NCBI GenBank assembly: GCA_002086835.1
Contig: MVIG01000019.1
Span: 32,177-96,176 of the forward strand
Origin: Mycolicibacterium porcinum
GTDB taxonomy: Bacteria; Actinomycetota; Actinomycetes; Mycobacteriales; Mycobacteriaceae
Length of the DNA: 64,000 nt
Direction of reading: 5' to 3'
The translations under genes and the position numbers were made by a program. Below, piece after piece: positions 43,806-51,872 of this stretch (position 1 is its first letter; each line of letters opens with the position of its first letter). The notes below the pieces were generated by a model. It did not search any database. It was not told the DNA's origin and saw only the letters and a program-made list of their open reading frames with translations.

Positions 43806-46130
43806 ATGTACGAATCCATCGCAGTGCCCGTCTTGTTCTTGAGCGAACCGATCGTCCTGCCCGGAATGGTGCTGCCGATCGAACTCGACGACGCCGCCCG
43901 CGCAGCGGTCGACGCCGCCCAGGCCAGCGAATCCGGAAAACTCCTGATCGCTCCGCGCCTGGACGACCGCTACCCCACCCATGGCGTGATCGCATCGATC
44001 GTGCAGGTCGGCCGCATGCCCGGTGGCGCGGAAGCCGCCGTCGTCCGCGGCGAACGCCGCGCCCACATCGGCTCCGGTACCACCGGGCCCGGCACCGCAC
44101 TGTGGGTCGAGGTGGAAGAAGCCGCCGAGGCTGAAACCCCGACCGACGAGACCAAGGCACTGGCTGCCGAGTACAAGAAGCTGCTGCTGGCCATCCTGCA
44201 GCGGCGTGAAGCCTGGCAGATCGTGGACGTGATCAACAAGATCAACGACCCGTCCGCGCTCTCCGACACTGCCGGCTACGCGTCATACCTGACCGATGTG
44301 CAGCGGCGCGAACTGCTGGAGACCGCGGACGTCGATCGCCGCCTCCGGCTGCTGATCGACTGGACCGGCGAGCACCTGGCCGAAGTCGAGGTCAACGACA
44401 AGATCGCCGAGGACGTCCGGTCCGGCATGGACAAGCAGCAGAAGGAATTCCTGCTGCGCCAGCAGCTGGCCGCCATCCGCAAGGAACTGGGCGAAGGCGA
44501 GCCTGAGGGGTCTGAGGACTACCGGGCCCGCGTCGAGGCTGCCGATCTTCCGGAAAAGGTGCGCGAAGCCGCACTGCGTGAGGTCGGCAAGCTGGAGCGG
44601 TCCAGCGACCAGAGCCCCGAGGGCGGCTGGATCCGCACCTGGCTGGACACCGTGCTTGACCTGCCGTGGAACGAGCGCACCGAGGACTCGACCGATCTCA
44701 AGGGCGCCCGCGAGATCCTGGACGCCGACCACCACGGTCTGGACGACGTCAAGGACCGCATCGTCGAATACCTGGCCGTCCGGGCCCGCCGGGCCCAGCG
44801 CGGGTTGGCCGTCGTCGGCGGCCGCGGCTCGGGTGCGGTGATGGTGCTGGCCGGTCCGCCCGGAGTGGGTAAGACCTCGCTCGGCGAATCCGTCGCCCGC
44901 GCTCTCGGCCGCAAGTTCGTGCGCGTCGCCCTGGGCGGCGTGCGGGACGAGGCCGAGATCCGCGGTCACCGGCGCACCTACGTCGGCGCGCTGCCGGGCC
45001 GCATCGTGCGCGCCATCGGCGAGGCGGGTTCGATGAATCCCGTTGTGCTGCTGGACGAGATCGACAAGGTGGGCTCGGACTACCGGGGCGACCCGTCGGC
45101 GGCGCTGCTGGAGGTGCTGGATCCGGCGCAGAACCACACGTTCCGCGACCACTACCTGGACCTGGATCTGGACCTGTCCGATGTGGTGTTCCTGGCGACG
45201 GCCAACGTCATCGAGAACATCCCGTCGGCCCTGCTGGACCGGATGGAGCTGGTGCAGATCGACGGCTACACCGAGGACGACAAGGTCGCGATCGCCCGGG
45301 ACTACCTGCTGCCGAGGCAGACCGAACGGGCAGCCCTGACCTCCGACGAGGTGACGGTGACCGAGGATGCGCTGCGCAAGATCGCCGCGGACTACACCCG
45401 CGAGCCGGGTGTGCGGCAGTTCGAGCGACTGCTGGCGAAGGCGCTGCGCAAGGTGACCACGAAACTGGACTCCACCGACGCCCCGATCCTGATCGACGAG
45501 CCGGATCTCGTTGAGTACCTGGGCCGTCCACGGTTCACACCGGAATCCGACGAACGGACCGCGGTGCCCGGTGTGGCGACCGGCCTGGCCGTCACCGGCC
45601 TGGGCGGCGACGTGCTCTACATCGAGGCCAACTCGAACGAGGGCGAGCCGGGGTTGAAGCTGACCGGTCAGCTGGGCGACGTCATGAAGGAGTCGGCACA
45701 GATCGCGCTGTCCTACGTGCGGGCCCACGCTGCGGAATTGGGCGTGGATCCCAAGGCACTCGACCGGCAGATCCACGTGCACGTCCCCGCGGGCGCGGTG
45801 CCCAAGGACGGCCCGTCGGCCGGCGTCACGATGGTGACGGCGCTGGTGTCGATGGCCACCGGGCGGCAGGTGCGCGGCGATGTCGGCATGACCGGTGAGG
45901 TCACGCTGAACGGCCGGGTGCTGCCGATCGGCGGCGTCAAGCAGAAGCTGCTCGCGGCGCAGCGGGCCGGGCTGAAGACGGTCTTCATCCCGCAGCGCAA
46001 CGAGCCCGATCTGGACGACGTGCCCGCTGAAGTGCTGGCGGTGCTCGATGTGCGGCCGATGACGGACGTGGCCGACATCATCGCCCAGGCTCTGGAACCC
46101 GCGGGCGAGTTGGCGACCGCCGCCGCGTAA
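43806..46130 (+). CDS. lon: ATP-dependent Lon protease
   Basis: The 774-residue protein has a Lon N-terminal domain (to about residue 190), a coiled-coil hinge, an AAA+ module (Walker A GPPGVGKT at 350-357, Walker [10 protein letters not shown]), and a C-terminal protease domain. The catalytic dyad is Ser671 in PKDGPSAGV and Lys712 in GGVKQKL. It degrades unfolded and regulatory proteins in the cytosol. M. tuberculosis lacks Lon, while rapid growers keep it. GGAGG in TTGGAGGTTTG fixes the ATG at 43806. A long hairpin terminator follows. Confidence 0.97.
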   Translation: MYESIAVPVLFLSEPIVLPGMVLPIELDDAARAAVDAAQASESGKLLIAPRLDDRYPTHGVIASIVQVGRMPGGAEAAVVRGERRAHIGSGTTGPGTALWVEVEEAAEAETPTDETKALAAEYKKLLLAILQRREAWQIVDVINKINDPSALSDTAGYASYLTDVQRRELLETADVDRRLRLLIDWTGEHLAEVEVNDKIAEDVRSGMDKQQKEFLLRQQLAAIRKELGEGEPEGSEDYRARVEAADLPEKVREAALREVGKLERSSDQSPEGGWIRTWLDTVLDLPWNERTEDSTDLKGAREILDADHHGLDDVKDRIVEYLAVRARRAQRGLAVVGGRGSGAVMVLAGPPGVGKTSLGESVARALGRKFVRVALGGVRDEAEIRGHRRTYVGALPGRIVRAIGEAGSMNPVVLLDEIDKVGSDYRGDPSAALLEVLDPAQNHTFRDHYLDLDLDLSDVVFLATANVIENIPSALLDRMELVQIDGYTEDDKVAIARDYLLPRQTERAALTSDEVTVTEDALRKIAADYTREPGVRQFERLLAKALRKVTTKLDSTDAPILIDEPDLVEYLGRPRFTPESDERTAVPGVATGLAVTGLGGDVLYIEANSNEGEPGLKLTGQLGDVMKESAQIALSYVRAHAAELGVDPKALDRQIHVHVPAGAVPKDGPSAGVTMVTALVSMATGRQVRGDVGMTGEVTLNGRVLPIGGVKQKLLAAQRAGLKTVFIPQRNEPDLDDVPAEVLAVLDVRPMTDVADIIAQALEPAGELATAAA

Positions 46131-46145
46131 TCGGTCCAGAACGCG

Positions 46146-46199
46146 AGCGACCGGGTATGTACGCAGGTGACGACAGGTCACCGGACATACCCGGTCGCT
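46146..46199 (+). terminator. Long hairpin terminator of lon
   Basis: AGCGACCGGGTATGT at 46146-46160 pairs perfectly with 46185-46199 (15 bp). A second stem GGTGAC/GTCACC lies inside the loop. It starts 16 bases after the lon stop and is followed by GCGTTTCTG. The near-perfect symmetry means it would also stop leftward transcription. Confidence 0.75.
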
Positions 46200-46306
46200 G
46201 CGTTTCTGCGGCCGGCCATGGGGGTGCGCAATCCGCACTCGGCTGCTAACGTGACGCGCGGCACATTCCGGGTTCCGGGATGGCACACAACTTAAGACGC
46301 CGTTGA

Positions 46307-46512
46307 GTCGCGGCGGGAGAGTCCCGCCCCATCCAGCCGGCGGGCGCCGCAGGAGCAAATCCTCCCCAGGAATCTCTCAGGCCCCGGTATCGCCGCGACT
46401 AGGCACCTCTGGAAAGCAGTCGGCCACGACCGGCTCACCGAAGGGGCAGGTGAAGCGCCGGCAGGCGGTTCGTGAAAACTCTCAGGTTCAAAGTGACAGA
46501 GCGGGGAGGCGC
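46307..46512 (+). ncRNA. Tandem glycine riboswitch upstream of cycA
   Basis: Two glycine aptamers lie in series. The first has a perfect 9-bp P1 helix (GTCGCGGCG at 46307-46315 with 46391-46399) enclosing the signature GGGAGAG, GCCGCAGGAGCAA and ATCTCTCAGG. The second begins near CACCTCTGGAAAG at 46404 and contains CACCGAAGGGGCA, AACTCTCAGGTTC and GACAGAGCGGGG. Downstream, GGGGAG (46503-46508) can pair with CTCCCC (46525-46530), a possible switch helix just before the start region. A weak -10 (TAACGT at 46247-46252) could be the promoter. Between 46200 and 46306 I see nothing else. Confidence 0.93.
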
Positions 46513-46557
46513 CCGCATTCCGCGCTCCCCATGGGGCCTGAGATCCTCGAGGTTGTT

Positions 46558-48024
46558 ATGTCCCAATCCAGTGATCTGTCCGCTGATTCAGCGGAATCGC
46601 CCGTATCGCCCGGGCAGCCACAGCACCTGTCCCGCCAGCTGTCCAACCGGCACATCCAGCTGATCGCGATCGGCGGTGCGATCGGAACCGGCCTGTTCAT
46701 GGGCTCCGGAAAGACCATCTCGCTGGCCGGCCCGTCGGTGCTGTTCGTCTACATGATCATCGGCTTCATGCTGTTCTTCGTGATGCGGGCGATGGGCGAA
46801 CTGCTCCTGTCCAACCTGCATTACAAGTCCTTCGCCGACTTCGCTGCCGACCTACTCGGCCCGTGGGCGGGGTTCTTCACCGGGTGGACGTACTGGTTCT
46901 GCTGGATCGTCACCGGCGTCGCCGACGTCGTGGTGATCGCCGGATATGTGGCCTTCTGGTGGCCCGACCTCCCGCTGTGGATCCCGGCCCTGGCCACGGT
47001 CGTGGTACTGATCGGCCTGAACCTGCCGACCGTGCGGGCCTTCGGTGAGACCGAGTTCTGGTTCGCCCTGATCAAGATCATCGCCATCGTGACGCTGATC
47101 GTCGTCGGCCTCGTGATGATCTTCACCAGTTTCAAGGCACCGACCGGCGCCGAGGCCGCATTCTCGAACCTGTGGAACGACGGCGGCTTCTTCCCCACCG
47201 GCCCAATGGGATTCGTGGCCGGCTTCCAGATCGCCACCTTCGCGTTCGTCGGCATCGAACTGGTGGGCACCACCGCGGCCGAGGCCAAGGACCCCGAGCG
47301 CAACCTGCCCAGGGCCATCAACTCGATCCCCGTGCGCGTCATGCTCTTCTATGTTGCAGCACTGACAGTGATCATCGCGGTCACGCCGTGGCGCGAGATC
47401 GACCCGAACCTCAGCCCGTTCGTGGCCATGTTCAGCCTCGCGGGCCTGGGAATCGCCGCATCGGTGGTCAACTTCGTGGTGCTGACCTCGGCGACGTCGT
47501 CGGCCAACTCCGGCATCTATTCGACCTCCCGGATGGTCTACGGTCTGGCCACCGAAGGCGACGCGCCGAGCCTGTTCGGCAAGCTCACCTCACGGCGGGT
47601 GCCCGCCAACGCGTTGTTCCTGTCCGGGGTGTTCCTGCTGTCGGGTGTGGTCATGGTCGCCGCGGGCGACTCGATCGTCGCGGCCTTCACCCTGGTCACC
47701 ACGATCTCGTCGCTGTGCTTCATCTTCGTCTGGACCATCATCCTGGTCAGCTATCTGGTGTACCGGAGGCGCAGGCCGGAACTGCACGAGGCATCGAAGT
47801 TCAAGATGCCCGGCGGTGTCGTGATGTGCTACATCGTCCTGGCCTTCTTCGCCTTCCTGCTGTGGGCGTTCACCCAGAAGGAAGACACCCTGCAGGCCGA
47901 ACTGGTGACGCCGGTGTGGTTCCTGGTGCTCGGCATCGCCTGGCTGGTGCTGCGGCGTCGGCCGCGGCATCTGGCCCGGGAAGCCACCTTCCGCGCCGAA
48001 CTGGAGTCCACTGATTCCGACTGA
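46558..48024 (+). CDS. cycA: D-serine/D-alanine/glycine permease CycA
   Basis: The 488-residue APC transporter closely follows E. coli CycA: LSNRHIQLIAIGGAIGTGLF, MGSGKTISLAGPS, FMLFFVMRAMGELLLSNL, LLGPWAGFFTGWTYWFCWIV, FAFVGIELVGTTAAEAKDPE and VVLTSATSSANSGI. It imports glycine, D-alanine, D-serine and also D-cycloserine with protons, across about 12 helices. The ATG at 46558 is chosen; an in-frame ATG at 46531 would add 9 residues and lies inside the candidate switch helix. It is preceded by a tandem glycine riboswitch, so glycine levels should set its expression. The TfoX-like gene follows 19 bases later. Confidence 0.94.
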   Translation: MSQSSDLSADSAESPVSPGQPQHLSRQLSNRHIQLIAIGGAIGTGLFMGSGKTISLAGPSVLFVYMIIGFMLFFVMRAMGELLLSNLHYKSFADFAADLLGPWAGFFTGWTYWFCWIVTGVADVVVIAGYVAFWWPDLPLWIPALATVVVLIGLNLPTVRAFGETEFWFALIKIIAIVTLIVVGLVMIFTSFKAPTGAEAAFSNLWNDGGFFPTGPMGFVAGFQIATFAFVGIELVGTTAAEAKDPERNLPRAINSIPVRVMLFYVAALTVIIAVTPWREIDPNLSPFVAMFSLAGLGIAASVVNFVVLTSATSSANSGIYSTSRMVYGLATEGDAPSLFGKLTSRRVPANALFLSGVFLLSGVVMVAAGDSIVAAFTLVTTISSLCFIFVWTIILVSYLVYRRRRPELHEASKFKMPGGVVMCYIVLAFFAFLLWAFTQKEDTLQAELVTPVWFLVLGIAWLVLRRRPRHLAREATFRAELESTDSD

Positions 48025-48043
48025 CGCTCGGTAGGGTGGCGCC

Positions 48044-48376
48044 ATGGCCTTCGATCCCGACCTGGCCAACCGCATCCGCGAGCTGACGGCATCCGAACGG
48101 GGCCTCGACGAGAAGCGCATGTTCGGCGGGCTGGCGTTCCTGATCAACGGCAACATGGCCGTGGCGGCCACCCGTGAGGGCGGTCTGATGGTCCGGGTCT
48201 CCCGCGACGACGGCGAGAAGCTGGTGCAGCGCGACCACGTCGAGCCCATGGTGATGGGCGGCCGCGAGATGCGGGGCTGGCTGCGGGTCACCGGCCCCGG
48301 CATCAAGACCAAGCGCCAGCTCCAGTCCTGGGTCGAGCGCGGCATCGCTTACGCCAAGGCGCTTCCGCCCAAGTGA
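48044..48376 (+). CDS. TfoX N-terminal-domain-like protein
   Basis: The 110-residue protein has the TfoX/Sxy N-terminal pattern: IRELTASERGLDEKRMFGGLAFLINGNMAVAATREGGLMVRVS and later GREMRGWLRVTGPGIKTKRQLQSWVERGIAYAKALP. In competent bacteria this domain acts in gene control, but stand-alone copies in actinobacteria have no known role. It is cytosolic and lies 19 bases after cycA, possibly in the same transcript. Confidence 0.8.
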   Translation: MAFDPDLANRIRELTASERGLDEKRMFGGLAFLINGNMAVAATREGGLMVRVSRDDGEKLVQRDHVEPMVMGGREMRGWLRVTGPGIKTKRQLQSWVERGIAYAKALPPK

Positions 48377-48416
48377 TTTCCGGGGCGGCCGGCCAGAATC
48401 GCCATTAACATAGAGC

Positions 48417-48671
48417 GTGCCTGACAACGACGGGGGCGCACTTCACATGTTGACCGCAGTACGCAAGATTCTCGGCTTCCAGATGACCATCGCCGAGTGG
48501 ATCGGCACCGCCATCATCCTCGCGGTTCCCTATCTGCTCATCGGCCTGATCTGGTCGCTCACCCACACCGGCCACCTGGCCGGCATGCACGGCGCAGATG
48601 CCACCGTGTCCTTCCTCGGCTCGATCGTCTCCTGGCCGGTCCTGCTTTTCACCAACGTGTGCATGAGCTGA
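48417..48671 (+). CDS. Small membrane protein A of an MpaB cluster
   Basis: The 84-residue protein has two hydrophobic helices: IAEWIGTAIILAVPYLLIGLIWSL and VSFLGSIVSWPVLLFTNVCM. The start is GTG at 48417; the ATG at 48447 would give 74 residues and begin just before the first helix. It resembles the protein at 49561 in length, in the P-Y-L-(L/V)-I-G-L-(I/A)-W segment and in the C-terminal W-P-V-L-L motif. The MpaB-like gene lies between the two and all are in one strand, 14 bases and 1-base overlap apart. Function unknown. Confidence 0.72.
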   Translation: MPDNDGGALHMLTAVRKILGFQMTIAEWIGTAIILAVPYLLIGLIWSLTHTGHLAGMHGADATVSFLGSIVSWPVLLFTNVCMS

Positions 48672-48685
48672 CGAGGAGCCGACGA

Positions 48686-49561
48686 ATGCCTTCCGGCAAC
48701 ACCGCCGCGGCCAACCGCATCGAGATCTCCCACCGCACCGCCCGCTGGTCCGACGAGGACGTGACCATCGCCGATGCGATGGACCTGTGGGGCTTCGCCG
48801 CCGGCGCTGCCAACGTGATCATGCAGCTGTCGTCGCCAGGCGTCGGCTACGGAGTCGTCGAAAGCACCGTGGACTCCGGCAACCTGCTCAAACATCCGTG
48901 GAAGCGGGCCCGCACCACCCTGAGCTATCTGGCGGTGGCGATCCTCGGAAATCCTGAGGATCGCGCGGCCTTCCGCGCCGCCGTCGACACCGCTCACCGG
49001 CAGGTCCGGTCCGGTCCGGCAAGTCCCGTGCAGTACAACGCCTTCGACCGCGACCTGCAACTGTGGGTGGCGGCCTGCCTGTTCGTCGGGCTGGAGGATG
49101 TGTACCAGCTGCTGCGGGGTGAGATGACCGACGCCCAGGCCGAGCAGTTCTATCAGTCCGCCGCCACGCTGGGCACCACACTGCAGGTCCGCCAGGAGCA
49201 GTGGCCCGCGACGCGGGCGGCATTCGACACGTACTGGGACAGCGCGTGCGGCCAGGTTCAGATCGACGACGTCGTCCGGCAGTACCTGCACGATCTGGTA
49301 GACCTGCGGATGATCAATCCGCTGCTGCGCATACCGTTCCGGCCGCTGCTGAAGTTCCTCACGGCGGGTTTCCTGGCACCGGTGTTCCGCGACGCCGTCG
49401 GCTTCGGCTGGGGCCGCGGCAGGCAGCGGCTGTTCGAATGGCTGTTCCTGGCCGTCGCATTCGGCAACCGCTTCCTGCCGGTCTTCATCCGCCAGGGCGG
49501 CAGTTACCTGCTGCTGGCCGACGTCCGCCGGCGGGCGTCCGCCGACAAGGCGCTGATCTGA
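48686..49561 (+). CDS. MpaB/DUF2236-family oxygenase-like protein
   Basis: The 291-residue helical protein has the DUF2236/MpaB-like order: WGFAAGAANVIMQLSSPGVGYGVVEST near residue 35, RARTTLSYLAVAILGNPEDRAAFRAAVDTAHRQV near residue 72, and YNAFDRDLQLWVAACLFVGLEDVY near residue 118. The latter includes the conserved W-V-x-A-x-L, but the usual His of the family (T-H/H-x-x-V) is only partly kept (DTAHRQV). Related fungal MpaB cleaves a polyprenyl chain, and others are heme-type latex clearing proteins. GGAG in AGGAGCC precedes the ATG at 48686. Its stop overlaps the next start (TGATG). It is flanked by two small related membrane proteins. Confidence 0.8.
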   Translation: MPSGNTAAANRIEISHRTARWSDEDVTIADAMDLWGFAAGAANVIMQLSSPGVGYGVVESTVDSGNLLKHPWKRARTTLSYLAVAILGNPEDRAAFRAAVDTAHRQVRSGPASPVQYNAFDRDLQLWVAACLFVGLEDVYQLLRGEMTDAQAEQFYQSAATLGTTLQVRQEQWPATRAAFDTYWDSACGQVQIDDVVRQYLHDLVDLRMINPLLRIPFRPLLKFLTAGFLAPVFRDAVGFGWGRGRQRLFEWLFLAVAFGNRFLPVFIRQGGSYLLLADVRRRASADKALI

Positions 49562-49812
49562 TGGACCGGATCCGCCGCACCCTCAGCTACAAGCTCAGCG
49601 TCGAGCAGCTGCTCGAGACCCTCATGTGGTTGTCCCTGCCCTACCTCGTGATCGGCCTGGCGTGGACGTTCTTCCACCCCGAACAGGTGCAGCTCATCGA
49701 GTCGAGCCTGCTGACCAAATTCCCGGCCGGCGCCGATCTGGTGGCCTTCGGGCAGGTGACGCTGCTGTGGCCGGTGCTGCTACTCGGTGCCGACGTGTGC
49801 GTCGCGATGTGA
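49561..49812 (+). CDS. Small membrane protein B of an MpaB cluster
   Basis: The 83-residue protein has helices at LLETLMWLSLPYLVIGLAWTFF and LVAFGQVTLLWPVLLLGADVCV. It resembles the small protein at 48417 in layout and in the P-Y-L-x-I-G-L and W-P-V-L-L blocks, suggesting duplication around the MpaB-like gene. Its ATG shares an A with the stop of that gene (TGATG), so it is translationally coupled. Its last 33 bases overlap the convergent DUF998 gene. Function unknown; an anchor or partner of the MpaB-like protein is plausible. Confidence 0.75.
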   Translation: MDRIRRTLSYKLSVEQLLETLMWLSLPYLVIGLAWTFFHPEQVQLIESSLLTKFPAGADLVAFGQVTLLWPVLLLGADVCVAM

Positions 49813-50478
49813 GCGCAGCAATCGCACCGCCACGGCCACGATGAACAGCCACAGCGCCGCCCCGCCGACCCACGTCGGGACATAGTTGAACGGCTCGCTC
49901 CGCGCACCGGCGTTGAGGCCCATGTACGCACCCACCGACAACACGGCGGCGCCGACCACGGCCGACAATCCCGTCCAGGCCCGATCCCCCAGACGCGCGA
50001 AATACCTTGCCAGCGCGAAGCATCCGATGGTGACGGCCAGGAAACCCAGGCCGCCGGCCGCGCCGTGGATCTTGGCCGACGCGCTCAGCCCTTCCACCCC
50101 CGGATAGCCCTGCGGCGCGCCCGGCGGGAACCCGAACCCGGGATCGGTCGGGTTGAGCCCCACCACCACGCCGGCCAGCAGCCCGTAGAGCGCGACACAT
50201 ATCGCCGCTACCCGGCCGGACCACGCGTCCGAGGCCACGCGCCAGATCCCTGCCCCGAAGCCGTTCAGCAGCAGCCCGCAGACGATGAAGTTCACCGTCT
50301 GAATCCAGCCCCAATCCCCAAGAACCAGCATTGAATTGGCGTGCCGGCTCAGATCGAAACCCGGACGCACCAACGCCAGGGTCAGCGACACCGCCGTGAT
50401 CAGCGAACCGCCCACCACCCCCGCGGTGAGCAACGCCGTGGTGAGCCGGGCCGCTGCGGGACGCGCTTCAGGTGTCAC
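49780..50478 (-). CDS. DUF998-family membrane protein
   Basis: The 232-residue protein has six hydrophobic helices. The first part reads LLTAGVVGGSLITAVSLTLALVRPGFDLSRHANSMLVLGDWGWIQTVNFIVCGLLL, with the DUF998 signature of a Gly-rich first helix, a loop ending in the S-x-L-x-x-G-x-x-G-W-x-Q motif and a second helix. DUF998 proteins are widespread in actinobacteria and uncharacterised. The ATG at 50478 begins the conserved part. The 3' end overlaps the convergent small membrane gene. Confidence 0.83.
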   Translation of the reverse strand: MTPEARPAAARLTTALLTAGVVGGSLITAVSLTLALVRPGFDLSRHANSMLVLGDWGWIQTVNFIVCGLLLNGFGAGIWRVASDAWSGRVAAICVALYGLLAGVVVGLNPTDPGFGFPPGAPQGYPGVEGLSASAKIHGAAGGLGFLAVTIGCFALARYFARLGDRAWTGLSAVVGAAVLSVGAYMGLNAGARSEPFNYVPTWVGGAALWLFIVAVAVRLLRSHRDAHVGTE

Positions 50479-50532
50479 GGAAACCCGACGCTACCGTCCG
50501 GGCGGCACGTCGATTGACTAGGGTCTTGCGTC

Positions 50533-51123
50533 GTGAAGGCTTGCCTCGTCCGCTGCGCAATCTTCGGAGCCGCCGCGTCCGTGCTTTCCGGATGTGCGTC
50601 CGGAACCGTCGTCAACACCGATGATTCCGCCTCACCACCGCCCACGAGCACCACCCCGGCGCCTCCGGCGTTCGGCACCGCCCACCTGGTCAACGCCGCG
50701 GAGTACGCGCTCGACGCGCCTGGAGTCCCCGGGCACAAGGCCTACTACTTCAGCACGCCGAGCGGACGGTGGCAGTGCGCGATACTGCCCCGCGATCGTG
50801 CGGGCTGCCAGGCCGCGGGCGGCACCTCCGCGATGGCGGTGACCGGAGCCCCGACCGAGGTGCCCGACGCGTCCGGCGGGACGGCGGCACCGAATGCCCT
50901 TGTCCTCGACCGGGACAACGACGCCCAGTTCGTCAACCTGGCGCAGCCGGAATTCGCGCAGCCGACCGCCGTCGTGCTTCCGTTCGGGAAGGTGCTGGCA
51001 GTCGCCGGGTTCCGCTGCAACGTGCAGGAGCAGTCCGGGGTGTCCTGTGTCCGGGAGCTGACCGGCCGAGGTTTCACCTTCTCCGCCGAGGGCTACACCC
51101 CGAACTACACAGACGTCCCCTAG
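50533..51123 (+). CDS. Secreted lipoprotein with two likely disulfides
   Basis: The 196-residue protein has a signal peptide and a lipobox VLSGC near residue 21, so it should be lipid-anchored outside the membrane. A Ser/Thr/Pro linker follows. The folded part contains four cysteines in two pairs (RWQCAILPRDRAGCQA and FRCNVQEQSGVSCVREL), consistent with disulfides. The closing strand TGRGFTFSAEGYTPN resembles that of small mycobacterial lipoproteins. The start is GTG at 50533. No enzyme motif is seen. Confidence 0.8.
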   Translation: MKACLVRCAIFGAAASVLSGCASGTVVNTDDSASPPPTSTTPAPPAFGTAHLVNAAEYALDAPGVPGHKAYYFSTPSGRWQCAILPRDRAGCQAAGGTSAMAVTGAPTEVPDASGGTAAPNALVLDRDNDAQFVNLAQPEFAQPTAVVLPFGKVLAVAGFRCNVQEQSGVSCVRELTGRGFTFSAEGYTPNYTDVP

Positions 51124-51132
51124 CGATGGCAC

Positions 51133-51861
51133 ATGATCAGGATCGGCACCTCGGGTTGGTCGTACGACCACTGGACCGACGTGCTCTATCCGCGGGGCAC
51201 ACCGGCGAAGTCCCGCTTGGCCCACTACGTCGGCGAGTTCGACACGGTCGAACTCAACGGCAGCTTCTACCGCTGGCCGGCTGACACCACCTTCACCGGG
51301 TGGCGTGACCAGATGCCCGACGGATTCACCATGTCCGTCAAGGCACACCGCGGTCTGACCCACTATCGACGGCTGCGGTCACCGGAGAGCTGGACGCCGC
51401 GGTTCGAGGAGTACTGGAAACTGCTCGGCAGCCACAACGAGGCATTGCTGGTCCAGCTGCACCCCGCCCTGGAACGCGACGACGAACTCCTCACCGCATT
51501 CCTGTCGCAACTCCCCCGCCGGATCCGGGTGGCGATGGAGCTGCGCCACCCGTCCTGGCACGAGGAGGCCGTGTACGACGTGTTGCGCCGCCACGACGCG
51601 GCGTACGTCGTGATGAGCGGACCCGGACTGACCTGCCGCCCGGTGGCCACCAGTGAACTCGTCTATCTCCGGATGCACGGTCCCGGTGAGGAGTCGATGT
51701 ACGCAGGCAGTTACTCCGATGACGAGCTGAGCGCATGGGCACAGCGCATCCGGCAGTGGGACCGCGACGACCACCGCGTCGTCGTGTACTTCAACAACGA
51801 TCTCGGTGGTCACGCGGTACGCAACGCCCGAAAACTGAAGCAGTTGGTGTCGGGCGAGTAG
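51133..51861 (+). CDS. DUF72 (YecE-like) TIM-barrel protein
   Basis: The 242-residue protein carries the DUF72 marks: IRIGTSGWSYDHWTDVLYP at the start, FDTVELNGSFYRWP near residue 38, FTMSVKAHRGLTHYRRLR near residue 64, and RVAMELRHPSWHEEAVYDVLRRH near residue 130. It ends with VVYFNNDLGGHAVRNARKL. The family is widespread and uncharacterised. It lies 9 bases after the lipoprotein gene and 11 bases before the ferredoxin reductase gene, all rightward, so the three may form a transcript. It is cytosolic. Confidence 0.9.
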   Translation: MIRIGTSGWSYDHWTDVLYPRGTPAKSRLAHYVGEFDTVELNGSFYRWPADTTFTGWRDQMPDGFTMSVKAHRGLTHYRRLRSPESWTPRFEEYWKLLGSHNEALLVQLHPALERDDELLTAFLSQLPRRIRVAMELRHPSWHEEAVYDVLRRHDAAYVVMSGPGLTCRPVATSELVYLRMHGPGEESMYAGSYSDDELSAWAQRIRQWDRDDHRVVVYFNNDLGGHAVRNARKLKQLVSGE

Positions 51862-51872
51862 GCTGAATCGAC

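Noticed and set aside
44283-46358. A 691-residue open frame antisense to lon
   Set aside because: It is the complement of a highly conserved gene in a high-GC genome, where the antisense frame stays open by codon bias. Its predicted protein is Arg/His/Gln-rich with no motif.
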